Assembly (NCBI GenBank): GCA_016462375.1
Contig: JAEMTJ010000019.1
Location: 1-19,705 of the forward strand
DNA: 19,705 nt
Origin: Rhodoluna sp.
Lineage (GTDB): Bacteria; Actinomycetota; Actinomycetes; Actinomycetales; Microbacteriaceae
Reading direction: 5' to 3'
Under the pieces are notes generated by a model. The model was not told the DNA's origin. It did not search any database and saw only the letters and a list, made by a program, of their open reading frames with translations. Numbering within the stretch: the stretch's first letter is position 1; each line of letters begins with the position of its first letter. Positions 1 to 6,726 of this stretch are shown piece by piece. A program made the position numbers and the translations under genes.

Positions 1-143
1 ACCCACACGGTGGTGGTGAAGGTAAGACTTCTGGTGGACGTCACCCAGTGACTCCTTGGGGTCAAGCTGAGGGCCGTACCCGTAAGAGAAAATTGCCAAG
101 CGACAAGCAAATTGTTCGCCGTCGTCCACGTGGAAGCCACTAG
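1..143 (+). CDS. rplB: 50S ribosomal protein L2, C-terminal end (partial)
   Basis: The 5' end is cut off by the window edge; 46 codons and a TAG stop (141-143) remain, read in the frame that starts at base 3. The segment PHGGGEGKTSGGRHPVTPWG is the highly conserved C-terminal part of L2, which lies near the peptidyl transferase centre and contains the histidine associated with activity in E. coli L2. The end is a basic tail (IVRRRPRGSH). L2 is a primary 23S rRNA-binding protein needed for subunit joining. It precedes rpsS as in the standard S10 operon, so rpsJ, rplC, rplD and rplW are expected upstream of the window. Confidence 0.97.
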   Translation, partial: PHGGGEGKTSGGRHPVTPWGQAEGRTRKRKLPSDKQIVRRRPRGSH

Positions 144-159
144 TAGGAGCTAGAAGAAT

Positions 160-441
160 ATGCCAAGAAGTTTAAAGAAGGGCCCTTTCATTGATGAGCA
201 CCTATTCAAAAAGGTTGCTAAGCAGAATGAGGCCAACAGCAAGAACGTGATCAAGACCTGGTCACGCCGCTCAATGATTGTTCCTGCCATGTTGGGTCAC
301 ACCATCGCAGTGCACGACGGTCGCAAGCACATCCCAGTTTTCGTCACTGAGACCATGGTTGGTCACAAGCTAGGCGAATTCGCACCTACCCGTACCTTCC
401 GTGGCCACGTGAAGGACGACAAGAAGGGTCGCAGGAAGTAA
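160..441 (+). CDS. rpsS: 30S ribosomal protein S19
   Basis: 93 residues, the normal S19 length. S19 sits in the head of the 30S subunit with S13 and contacts the A-site region. The opening MPRSLKKGPFID, the central SRRSMIVPAMLGHTIAVH and the end GEFAPTRTFRGH are the family signature. The ATG has an AGGAG Shine-Dalgarno at 145-149, just after the rplB stop. The gene lies 16 nt after rplB and 2 nt before rplV, in the classical S10-operon order, so it should be co-transcribed with both. Nothing unusual in length or sequence. Confidence 0.98.
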   Translation: MPRSLKKGPFIDEHLFKKVAKQNEANSKNVIKTWSRRSMIVPAMLGHTIAVHDGRKHIPVFVTETMVGHKLGEFAPTRTFRGHVKDDKKGRRK

Positions 442-443
442 TC

Positions 444-836
444 ATGGAAGCTACCGCTAAATTACGCAGTGTTCGTATTACACCGCAGAAGGCTCGTCGA
501 GTTGTCGACCTTATCCGTGGCAAGAGTGCAGAAGAGGCTCTAGCGCTGATGAAGTTTGCACCGCAGGCTGCAGCTGAGCCAGTCAACAAGTTGATTGCTT
601 CTGCTGTTGCTAACGCAAGAGTGAAGGCAGATGCAGCTAACGTTCGTTTGGACGAGAGCGACCTAATCATCTCTGCAGCATTCGTTGATGAAGGCGCGAC
701 CATGAAGCGATTCATGCCTCGTGCTCAGGGCCGTTCAGCTCAGATCCTAAAGCGCACAAGCCACATCACAGTTGTAGTTTCAACACCAGATGAGATTGTT
801 GCTAAGGCGACCGCACAGAAGGCGAGGACCAAGTAA
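444..836 (+). CDS. rplV: 50S ribosomal protein L22
   Basis: 130 residues. L22 binds 23S rRNA and lines the nascent-peptide exit tunnel with L4. The N-terminal part (RSVRITPQKARRVVDLIRGK, about residues 8-27) and the C-terminal hairpin region, with MKRFMPRAQGRSAQILKRTSHI (split as MKRFMPRAQGR then SAQILKRTSHI), are diagnostic; the latter is the loop that reaches into the tunnel and where macrolide-resistance changes are known in other bacteria. The stop TAA shares its last base with the rpsC ATG (TAATG at 834-838), typical of translational coupling. It follows rpsS by 2 nt. Confidence 0.98.
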   Translation: MEATAKLRSVRITPQKARRVVDLIRGKSAEEALALMKFAPQAAAEPVNKLIASAVANARVKADAANVRLDESDLIISAAFVDEGATMKRFMPRAQGRSAQILKRTSHITVVVSTPDEIVAKATAQKARTK

Positions 837-1570
837 TGGGTCAGAAAGTAAATCCTTACGGATTCAGACTTGGAATCACTACGGACCACCGTTCACGTTG
901 GTTCTCTGATTCGACCAAGGTTGGACAGCGTTACAAGGACTATGTTGCAGAAGACATCCGTATTCGTATTCTGCTAACTGAGCGTCTAGACCGTGCCGGT
1001 GTTTCACACATCGAGATCAAGAGAACTCGTGACCGTGTTGAGATCAACATTCACACCGCTCGTCCAGGGCTAGTTATCGGTCGTCGTGGCCAGGAAGCTG
1101 AAGCTATCAGAACTGATCTTGAGAAGCTAACCAAGAAGCAGATTCAGCTAAACATTCTTGAAGTCAAGAACCCGGAAATGGATGCACAACTTGTTGCTCA
1201 GGGTATTGCAGAACAGCTAGCAGCTCGTGTTGCTTTCCGTCGTGCAATGCGTAAGGGTATGCAGGGTGCTGAGCGTCAGGGTGCCAAGGGTATCCGTGTT
1301 CAGTGTTCAGGTCGTCTAGGTGGGGCTGAAATGAGCCGCTCAGAGTTCTACCGTCAGGGCAGAGTTCCACTACACACACTTCGTGCCAACATCGATTACG
1401 GTTTCTACGAAGCCAAGACCACTTTCGGTCGCATCGGTGTGAAGGTATGGATCTACAAGGGTGACATCACCAACCGTGAACTAGCGAAGGAGCAGGCTAA
1501 CGCCAAGCCAGTTCGCGAAGGCCGTGGACGTCGTCCAGCACAAGCACCAGCAGAAAGCGTTGAGGCATAA
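836..1570 (+). CDS. rpsC: 30S ribosomal protein S3
   Basis: 244 residues. S3 lies at the mRNA entry channel of the 30S subunit. The N-terminal MGQKVNPYGFRLGI, a type-2 KH domain with its GxxG loop (GRRG, residues 82-85), and the C-terminal domain with CSGRLGGAEMSRSE are all present. The last 20 or so residues form a low-complexity basic and then Ala/Pro/Glu tail, longer than in E. coli S3 (233 residues). The start overlaps the rplV stop by one base and rplP follows after 2 nt. This gene also shows the abundant CTAG tetramer described in the findings (five copies in 735 bp). Confidence 0.98.
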   Translation: MGQKVNPYGFRLGITTDHRSRWFSDSTKVGQRYKDYVAEDIRIRILLTERLDRAGVSHIEIKRTRDRVEINIHTARPGLVIGRRGQEAEAIRTDLEKLTKKQIQLNILEVKNPEMDAQLVAQGIAEQLAARVAFRRAMRKGMQGAERQGAKGIRVQCSGRLGGAEMSRSEFYRQGRVPLHTLRANIDYGFYEAKTTFGRIGVKVWIYKGDITNRELAKEQANAKPVREGRGRRPAQAPAESVEA

Positions 1571-1572
1571 AC

Positions 1573-1992
1573 ATGTTGATTCCACGTAAGGTCAAGCACC
1601 GTAAGCAACACCACCCAAACAGAAGTGGTGCAGCTACCGGTGGAACAAAGGTAGCTTTCGGTGAGTGGGGCATTCAGGCTCTAACTCCTGCATACGTTAC
1701 TAACCGTCAGATTGAGTCTGCTCGTATTGCTATGACTCGTCACATCAAACGTGGTGGAAAGGTCTGGATCAACATTTTCCCTGACCGTCCGCTAACCAAG
1801 AAGCCTGCTGAAACTCGTATGGGTTCCGGTAAGGGTTCACCTGAGTGGTGGGTAGCTAACGTCAAGCCAGGCCGCGTAATGTTCGAACTTGCTGGTGTTA
1901 CCGAGGAAGTTGCTCGCGAAGCAATGACTCGTGCCATCCACAAGCTTCCTCTAAAGGCTCGCATTATCAAGCGTGAAGAAGGTGACGCATAA
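1573..1992 (+). CDS. rplP: 50S ribosomal protein L16
   Basis: 139 residues, normal length. L16 binds 23S rRNA near the A-site tRNA and the 5S rRNA region. Recognised by MLIPRKVKHRKQHHP at the N terminus, FGEWGIQALTPAYVTNRQIE (residues about 30-49) and the RMGSGKGSPEWWVANVKPGR segment (about 82-101), which is the loop that approaches the peptidyl transferase centre. It sits between rpsC (2-nt gap) and rpmC (TAATG overlap, 1990-1994), as in the standard S10 operon. Confidence 0.98.
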   Translation: MLIPRKVKHRKQHHPNRSGAATGGTKVAFGEWGIQALTPAYVTNRQIESARIAMTRHIKRGGKVWINIFPDRPLTKKPAETRMGSGKGSPEWWVANVKPGRVMFELAGVTEEVAREAMTRAIHKLPLKARIIKREEGDA

Positions 1993-2291
1993 TGTCTATC
2001 GGATCGAAGAATTTAACTCCAGCTGACCTAGATTCAATTGAGGATTCAGTTTTGGTTGAAGAACTTAAGAAGGCTAAGGAAGAACTTTTCAACCTTCGTT
2101 TTCAGTCAGCAACTGGCCAGCTAGAAAGCCACGGACGCATCAAGGCTGTTAAGCGCGACATCGCTCGCATCTTCACAGTCATGCGTGAACGTGAACTAGG
2201 TATCCGTGCAGTTGTTGCGCCAGCTCCAGTCAAGAAGGCTGCAAGCAAATCTAAGGCAGCCGCTGAGGTTGTCGAAACTGAGGAGGCATAA
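1992..2291 (+). CDS. rpmC: 50S ribosomal protein L29 with C-terminal extension
   Basis: 99 residues, longer than the usual 63-75 for L29. The core (about residues 8-72) is the two-helix L29 fold with the signature KEELFNLRFQSATGQLESHG. After VVAPAPVK comes a low-complexity Lys/Ala/Glu tail (KKAASKSKAAAEVVETEEA) with no counterpart in E. coli. L29 lies at the tunnel exit and helps dock trigger factor and SRP, so a tail there would be exposed to solvent; that consequence is inference. The ATG overlaps the rplP stop by one base and rpsQ follows after 2 nt. Confidence 0.97.
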   Translation: MSIGSKNLTPADLDSIEDSVLVEELKKAKEELFNLRFQSATGQLESHGRIKAVKRDIARIFTVMRERELGIRAVVAPAPVKKAASKSKAAAEVVETEEA

Positions 2292-2293
2292 CC

Positions 2294-2569
2294 ATGGCTG
2301 AAGTTGAAAACACTCTAGACCGCGGTGACCGCAAGTCACGTCGTGGCTATGTTGTCAGCGACAAGATGAATAAGACCATCGTTGTTGAGGTAGAAGACCG
2401 TGTGAAGCACCCGCTTTACGGCAAGGTTATCCGCCGCACCACCAAGATCAAGGCTCACGACGAGGCAAACTCTGCTGGTATCGGCGACCTAGTCATCATT
2501 CACGAGACCCGTCCACTTTCTGCAACTAAGCGCTGGCGTTTAGTTGAGATCGTTGAGAAGGCTAAGTAG
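2294..2569 (+). CDS. rpsQ: 30S ribosomal protein S17
   Basis: 91 residues. S17 is a primary 16S rRNA-binding protein with an OB fold that helps nucleate 30S assembly. Diagnostic segments are GYVVSDKMNKTIVVEVE (about residues 18-34), HPLYGKVIRRTTKIKAHDE (about 39-57) and ETRPLSATKRWRLVEI near the C terminus. The first 15 residues are a short acidic and charged extension. It is the last gene of the S10-operon unit; the next gene, rplN, opens the spc operon after only 10 nt, so the two operons may be transcribed together here. Confidence 0.98.
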   Translation: MAEVENTLDRGDRKSRRGYVVSDKMNKTIVVEVEDRVKHPLYGKVIRRTTKIKAHDEANSAGIGDLVIIHETRPLSATKRWRLVEIVEKAK

Positions 2570-2579
2570 GAGATAGAAA

Positions 2580-2948
2580 ATGCTTCAACAAGAATCCAGA
2601 ATGAAGGTTGCCGACAACACCGGTGCGAAAGAACTTCTAGCTATCCGTATCTTGGGTGGTTCAGGACGTCGTTACGCGAGCCTAGGTGATGTCGTAGTTG
2701 CGACTGTCAAGGACGCTATCCCTGGTGGAAGCGTTAAGAAGGGTGACGTTGTTAAGGCTGTCATCGTTCGCACCAAGAAGGAAGTCCGTCGTGCAGACGG
2801 CTCATACATCAAGTTTGACGAGAACGCAGCTGTGATCATCAAGAAGGACGGCGAACCTCAGGGAACCCGTATCTTCGGTCCAGTTGGTCGTGAGCTTCGT
2901 GATAAGAAGTTCATGAAAATCATCTCGTTAGCACCGGAGGTTATTTAA
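2580..2948 (+). CDS. rplN: 50S ribosomal protein L14
   Basis: 122 residues, the canonical length. L14 binds 23S rRNA and forms an intersubunit bridge. MLQQESRMKVADNTGAKE opens the protein, and GGSVKKGDVVKAVIVRTKKE and FGPVGRELRDKKFMKIISLA are family signatures. The Shine-Dalgarno AGGAGA (2568-2573) overlaps the rpsQ stop codon TAG, 6 nt before the ATG. This is the first gene of the spc operon. No separate promoter is visible in the 10-nt gap. Confidence 0.98.
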   Translation: MLQQESRMKVADNTGAKELLAIRILGGSGRRYASLGDVVVATVKDAIPGGSVKKGDVVKAVIVRTKKEVRRADGSYIKFDENAAVIIKKDGEPQGTRIFGPVGRELRDKKFMKIISLAPEVI

Positions 2949-2950
2949 TC

Positions 2951-3310
2951 ATGGCAGGTATTAAAAAAGGCGACACAGTAATTCTGATTACTGGCAAGAG
3001 CGAAGCTCGTGGCGGCGACCGCGGCAAGACTGGAATTGTTTTGTCTATTGACAAAGAGAAGAACCGCGTCATTGTCGAAGGCATGAACCTAGTTAAGAAG
3101 CACGTTCGTGTTACTGAGAACTCACGTGGTGTGAAAGATGGTGGCATCATTACTGAGCCAGCTCCGATTCACATCTCTAACGTTGCTCTTATTGACCCAA
3201 CCACCAAAAAGGCAACTCGCCTAGGTGTCAAGGTCACAACCGAAACCAAAAATGGCAAGACGAAGACCATCCGTACTCGTATTGCCGTCAAGTCCGGTAA
3301 GGAAATCTAA
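2951..3310 (+). CDS. rplX: 50S ribosomal protein L24
   Basis: 119 residues. L24 is an early 23S rRNA assembly protein near the tunnel exit. The N-terminal KOW motif is clear (KKGDTVILITGKSEARGGDR, about residues 5-24, followed by GKTGIVLSID), then VIVEGMNLVKKHVR. The C-terminal third (about 85-119) is Lys/Thr rich and somewhat longer than in E. coli (104 residues). Its Shine-Dalgarno GGAGG (2937-2941) lies inside the 3' end of rplN, and its stop TAA shares a base with the rplE ATG (TAATG at 3308-3312), so coupling on both sides is likely. Confidence 0.98.
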   Translation: MAGIKKGDTVILITGKSEARGGDRGKTGIVLSIDKEKNRVIVEGMNLVKKHVRVTENSRGVKDGGIITEPAPIHISNVALIDPTTKKATRLGVKVTTETKNGKTKTIRTRIAVKSGKEI

Positions 3311-3879
3311 TGACTGACGTTAAAGTACAGCCTCGTCTGAAAGAGCGCTATAAAGCTGAAATCAAGAACGAACTGCAGACTCAGTTCGGTTTCACCAACG
3401 TTCACCAGGTTCCAGGTCTTACCAAGATCGTTGTGAACATGGGTGTTGGTGAAGCATCTAAGGACGGCAAGCTAATCGAATTTGCTATCAAGGATCTAAC
3501 CGCTATCACTGGTCAGAAGCCTCAGGTAAACCTTGCTCGCAAGTCAATTGCTCAGTTCAAACTTCGTGAAGGTCAACCAATTGGTGCTCACGTAACTTTG
3601 CGTGGCGACAGAATGTGGGAATTCCTAGACAGACTTTTGTCTCTGTCACTTCCTCGTATCCGTGACTTCCGTGGTCTATCTGACAAGCAGTTCGATGGCA
3701 AGGGTAATTACACCTTTGGTTTGAACGAGCAGACAATGTTCCACGAAATTAGCCAGGATAATATCGACCGCCCACGCGGTATGGATATCACCTTGGTTAC
3801 CACAGCTTCAAATGATGAAGAAGGCCGTGCGTTACTAACTGCACTGGGCTTCCCATTCAAGACTCCAGAGAACAACTAA
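3310..3879 (+). CDS. rplE: 50S ribosomal protein L5
   Basis: 189 residues. L5 binds 5S rRNA and contacts the P-site tRNA and S13. Diagnostic features are VPGLTKIVVNMGVGEASKDG (about residues 34-53), RKSIAQFKLREGQPIG, and the C-terminal signature GLNEQTMFHEI followed by RGMDITLVTTA. The start overlaps the rplX stop. Downstream, the usual next gene rpsN (S14) is absent: only 67 nt separate this gene from rpsH. Confidence 0.98.
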   Translation: MTDVKVQPRLKERYKAEIKNELQTQFGFTNVHQVPGLTKIVVNMGVGEASKDGKLIEFAIKDLTAITGQKPQVNLARKSIAQFKLREGQPIGAHVTLRGDRMWEFLDRLLSLSLPRIRDFRGLSDKQFDGKGNYTFGLNEQTMFHEISQDNIDRPRGMDITLVTTASNDEEGRALLTALGFPFKTPENN

Positions 3880-3946
3880 CTACTAATTGGATAGGTCTGA
3901 TTACTCGTAAAGTTTTCAGAAACCGACAAAGAAGGAAACAAATCAA

Positions 3947-4345
3947 ATGACAATGACAGACCCGGTAGCAGACTTTCTGACCCGGCTGCGCAATGCGAAC
4001 TCAGCGTTCCACGAGGAAATTAACCTTCCTTACTCGAAGCTGAAGGCTAACATCGCAGAGATCTTGAAGGCAGAGGGATACATTGCTGCAATCAAGGTTT
4101 CAGACGCAGAGGTAGGCAAGAACTTGAACATTGAACTGAAATACGGTCCTAACCGTGAGCGTTCAATCTCTGGTATCAAGCGTGTATCAAAGCCTGGCTT
4201 GCGTGTTTACGCAAAGTCAACTGAGATCCCTCGCGTTCTCGGTGGCCTAGGTATTGCAATCCTTTCAACATCTTCTGGCCTTCTAACCGATCGTCAGGCA
4301 ACCAAGAAGGGAGTAGGCGGAGAAGTTCTCGCCTACGTTTGGTAA
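3947..4345 (+). CDS. rpsH: 30S ribosomal protein S8
   Basis: 132 residues. S8 is a primary 16S rRNA-binding protein of the platform and, in E. coli, the autoregulator of the spc operon through an rRNA-like site at rplE. MTMTDPVADFLTRLRNAN opens the protein; the C-terminal STSSGLLTDRQATKKGVGGE is the RNA-binding signature. Two in-frame ATGs exist (3947 and 3953). I chose the first because it follows AAGGA at 3932-3936 by 10 nt and MTMTDP matches the common actinobacterial N terminus. The 67-nt leader is the longest gap in the spc operon; I did not recognise an S8-type binding site in it. Confidence 0.97.
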   Translation: MTMTDPVADFLTRLRNANSAFHEEINLPYSKLKANIAEILKAEGYIAAIKVSDAEVGKNLNIELKYGPNRERSISGIKRVSKPGLRVYAKSTEIPRVLGGLGIAILSTSSGLLTDRQATKKGVGGEVLAYVW

Positions 4346-4351
4346 GCCCAC

Positions 4352-4888
4352 ATGTCACGTATTGGAAAGATGCCAATCCCAGTTCCGGCTGGAGTTGAAG
4401 TAAAGATTGATGGTCAGGTCGTTGACGTGAAGGGTCCTAAGGGAACTCTTTCTCACACCGTTCCTAGCCCAATCACAATTGTTCTCGAAGATGGCAACAT
4501 CATCGTCACCCGTCCAGATGACGAGCGTAACTCTCGTTCACTGCATGGTCTAACCAGAACCCTGATTGCTAACAACATTGAAGGTGTTACCAAGGGTTTC
4601 ACTAAAGGTTTAGAAATCGTTGGAACTGGTTACCGTGTAACGGTTAAGGGCTCAGCTATTGAGTTTGCTCTTGGTTACTCTCACCCAATCCTGGTTGAGC
4701 CACCATCAGGCATCTCATTCCAGGTTGATGGAAACACCAAGATCACTGTTGTCGGTATCGACAAGCAGGCTGTTGGTGAAGTTGCTGCAAACCTTCGTAA
4801 GCTACGCAAGCCAGAGCCATACAAAGGCAAGGGTGTTCGTTACGCCGGCGAAGTTGTTCGTCGCAAGGCCGGAAAGTCAGGTAAGTAA
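4352..4888 (+). CDS. rplF: 50S ribosomal protein L6
   Basis: 178 residues, normal length. L6 is built from two repeats of one alpha/beta domain and binds 23S rRNA near the sarcin-ricin loop and factor-binding site. MSRIGKMPIPVPAGVEV is the typical N terminus, and the second-domain signature PEPYKGKGVRYAGEVVRRKAG lies at about residues 153-173. It starts 6 nt after rpsH without a good Shine-Dalgarno directly upstream, so it probably depends on translational coupling; rplR follows after 2 nt. Confidence 0.98.
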   Translation: MSRIGKMPIPVPAGVEVKIDGQVVDVKGPKGTLSHTVPSPITIVLEDGNIIVTRPDDERNSRSLHGLTRTLIANNIEGVTKGFTKGLEIVGTGYRVTVKGSAIEFALGYSHPILVEPPSGISFQVDGNTKITVVGIDKQAVGEVAANLRKLRKPEPYKGKGVRYAGEVVRRKAGKSGK

Positions 4889-4890
4889 TC

Positions 4891-5268
4891 ATGGGACTAA
4901 CTCCAAGAACTCGCGGTAAGAGCAAATCAGCCGCTCGTGGTCGTCGTCACCTACGTCTTCGCAAGAAGATTGAAGGCACAGCAACACGACCTCGCCTAGT
5001 TGTAACTCGTTCAGCTAGACACGTTTTCGTCCAGATTGTTGATGACGCTCAGGGGCACACCCTAGTTTCAGCTTCAACCATGGAAGCGGATCTGCGTAAG
5101 TCATCTGATGACAAGTCAGCTAAGTCGAAGGCTGTTGGTCTGCTTCTAGCAGAGCGGGCCAAGGCTGCTGGTATTTCAGAAGTTGTCTTCGACCGCGGTG
5201 GTAACAGATATGCAGGACGTGTCGCAGCTATTGCTGATGGTGCACGTGAAGGTGGTTTGGTTCTATGA
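4891..5268 (+). CDS. rplR: 50S ribosomal protein L18
   Basis: 125 residues. L18 binds 5S rRNA together with L5. Family segments are GRRHLRLRKKIEGTATRPRL (about residues 17-36), RSARHVFVQIVDDAQGHTL, and the C-terminal FDRGGNRYAGRVAAIADGAR (about 98-117). The stop TGA is embedded in the rpsE start (ATGA, 5265-5268), a 4-nt overlap and the classical layout for coupled reinitiation. Confidence 0.98.
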   Translation: MGLTPRTRGKSKSAARGRRHLRLRKKIEGTATRPRLVVTRSARHVFVQIVDDAQGHTLVSASTMEADLRKSSDDKSAKSKAVGLLLAERAKAAGISEVVFDRGGNRYAGRVAAIADGAREGGLVL

Positions 5269-5945
5269 GCGAAGAAAACAAGGAGCAAGTGTTGTCTACT
5301 GAAGCAACTGAAACCACTGCTGTGGTAGCTGAAAGTGCACCTAGCGAAACCAACGAGCGCGATGCTCGTCGCGGTTCTCGTGAGCGTGCACCTCGAGGCG
5401 AACGTCGCGAACGCGAAGAGACCAAGAGCCAATTCCTAGAGCGTGTTGTTACTATCAACCGTGTTTCTAAGGTTGTCCAGGGTGGTCGTCGTTTCTCATT
5501 CACCGCTCTAGTTGTCGTCGGTGACGGCAATGGCATGGTTGGTGTTGGCTACGGTAAGGCTAAGGAAGTTCCAGCAGCTATCGCTAAGGGAGTTGAAGAA
5601 GCTAAGAAGTCTTTCTTCAGAGTTCCTCGCATTGGTGGAACTATCCCTCACCCAGTTCAGGGTGAAGCAGCAGCTGGTGTAGTTCTTCTTCGTCCTGCAG
5701 CAGCTGGTACCGGTGTTATCGCCGGTGGTCCAGTTCGTGCAGTACTTGAGTGTGCTGGTGTTCACGATGTACTTTCAAAGTCATTGGGATCATCAAACAC
5801 CATCAACATTGTCCATGCCACAGTCGCAGCTTTGCGTCAGCTTGAAGAACCTTCAGCTGTTGCAGCGCGTCGTGGCCTAACGCTCGAAGAGGTTGCCCCT
5901 AAGGGTCTTCTTCGCGCCCAAGAAGCAGCAAAGGCAGGTGCCTAA
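5265..5945 (+). CDS. rpsE: 30S ribosomal protein S5 with N-terminal extension
   Basis: 226 residues, against 166 in E. coli. The first 50 or so residues are low-complexity: an acidic Glu/Thr/Val/Ala stretch beginning MSEENKEQ, then a very Arg/Glu-rich block (RRGSRERAPRGERRERE). The core starts near residue 55 with LERVVTINRVSKVVQGGRRF, the dsRNA-binding-like domain and spectinomycin-site loop, followed by GYGKAKEVPAAIAKGVEEAK and the C-terminal GSSNTINIVHATVAAL. S5 is at the mRNA entry site and in decoding fidelity. Extended S5 N termini are common in actinobacteria. The start overlaps rplR by 4 nt; rpmD follows after 2 nt. Confidence 0.98.
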   Translation: MSEENKEQVLSTEATETTAVVAESAPSETNERDARRGSRERAPRGERREREETKSQFLERVVTINRVSKVVQGGRRFSFTALVVVGDGNGMVGVGYGKAKEVPAAIAKGVEEAKKSFFRVPRIGGTIPHPVQGEAAAGVVLLRPAAAGTGVIAGGPVRAVLECAGVHDVLSKSLGSSNTINIVHATVAALRQLEEPSAVAARRGLTLEEVAPKGLLRAQEAAKAGA

Positions 5946-5947
5946 TC

Positions 5948-6133
5948 ATGGCCGCACGTCTAAAAGTTACCCAAGTTAAAAGTGGTGTTGGCAACAGTCA
6001 GCGTCAGCGCGACTCTCTTCGCACACTAGGTCTAAAGCGTATTGGCGACATCATCGTCAAAGACGACAGCCTAGTAATGCGTGGACTTGTTCGTGCAGTA
6101 GCACACCTAGTTAAGGTTGAGGAGATCAACTAA
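5948..6133 (+). CDS. rpmD: 50S ribosomal protein L30
   Basis: 61 residues, the normal small size of bacterial L30. LKVTQVKSGVGNSQRQRDSL and TLGLKRIGDIIVKDDSLVMR are the family signature. It sits between rpsE and rplO as in most bacterial spc operons. The stop TAA shares a base with the rplO ATG (TAATG at 6131-6135), and the gene starts 2 nt after the rpsE stop, so translation of the three is probably coupled. Confidence 0.97.
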   Translation: MAARLKVTQVKSGVGNSQRQRDSLRTLGLKRIGDIIVKDDSLVMRGLVRAVAHLVKVEEIN

Positions 6134-6687
6134 TGACCGAAGAAAACAAGTCAGTCGAAGAGGCTGTAGTAGCGGAAAAGAAGCCAGCTGCTAAGAAGGC
6201 TGCTGCTAAGGCTCCTGTAAAGAAGCCTGCAGTGGTTCAGGAGAAGAGCAACCTTCTAAAGCTGCACCACCTTCGTCCTGCCCCAGGTTCTAAGAAGGAG
6301 CGCACCCGTGTTGGTCGCGGTGAAGCATCTAAGGGTAAGACTTCAGGTCGTGGTACTAAAGGTACTAAGGCTCGTTACCAGGTTCGTCCAGGCTTCGAAG
6401 GTGGTGGTGTTCGTCTAGTAATGAGAACCCCTAAGCTTCGTGGTTTCAAAAACCCTTTCAGAGTTGAGTACCAGGTAGTCAACATTGAAACTTTGGTTGA
6501 GCTTTTCCCTCAGGGCGGTGAAGTTACTGTAGCTTCCCTAGTAGCTAAGGGAGCAGTTCGCAAGAACGAGAAGGTAAAGGTTCTTGGCCAGGGCGAGACT
6601 AGCGTTAAACTTGATGTCAAGGTTGACAAGGTCTCAGATTCGGCGAAGGCAAAGATTCTTGCTGCCGGCGGCTCTGTAACTGAGTAA
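6133..6687 (+). CDS. rplO: 50S ribosomal protein L15 with N-terminal Lys/Ala extension
   Basis: 184 residues, against about 144 in E. coli. The extra length is an N-terminal segment of about 35 residues, starting MTEENKSVEEAVVAEKK and continuing as Lys/Ala/Pro repeats similar to the tails of histone-like proteins. The true L15 N terminus begins near residue 42 (LKLHHLRPAPGSKKERTRVG), with the Gly-rich GEASKGKTSGRGTKGTKARY after it and the C-terminal domain to TLVELFPQGGEVT and beyond. L15 is a late 23S assembly protein. No better internal ATG start is visible, so the extension appears to be translated. Its first residues resemble those of S5 (MSEENK / MTEENK). Confidence 0.97.
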   Translation: MTEENKSVEEAVVAEKKPAAKKAAAKAPVKKPAVVQEKSNLLKLHHLRPAPGSKKERTRVGRGEASKGKTSGRGTKGTKARYQVRPGFEGGGVRLVMRTPKLRGFKNPFRVEYQVVNIETLVELFPQGGEVTVASLVAKGAVRKNEKVKVLGQGETSVKLDVKVDKVSDSAKAKILAAGGSVTE

Positions 6688-6714
6688 GTAGCTCTTTAAG
6701 TATTAACTAGCCTC

Positions 6715-6720
6715 AGGAGG
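6715..6720 (+). promoter_or_regulatory. consensus ribosome-binding site of secY
   Basis: AGGAGG, a full consensus Shine-Dalgarno, ends 6 nt before the secY ATG. It is the strongest one in the spc segment and suggests that secY translation is initiated independently rather than coupled to rplO, whose stop is 39 nt upstream of the ATG. Confidence 0.85.
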
Positions 6721-6726
6721 CGAAGA

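Noticed and set aside
386..5765. Several minus-strand open frames of 69-127 codons opposite ribosomal genes (for example 386-715 and 5049-5432)
   Set aside because: They mirror the codon structure of well-supported plus-strand genes and have no ribosome-binding sites or recognisable domains.
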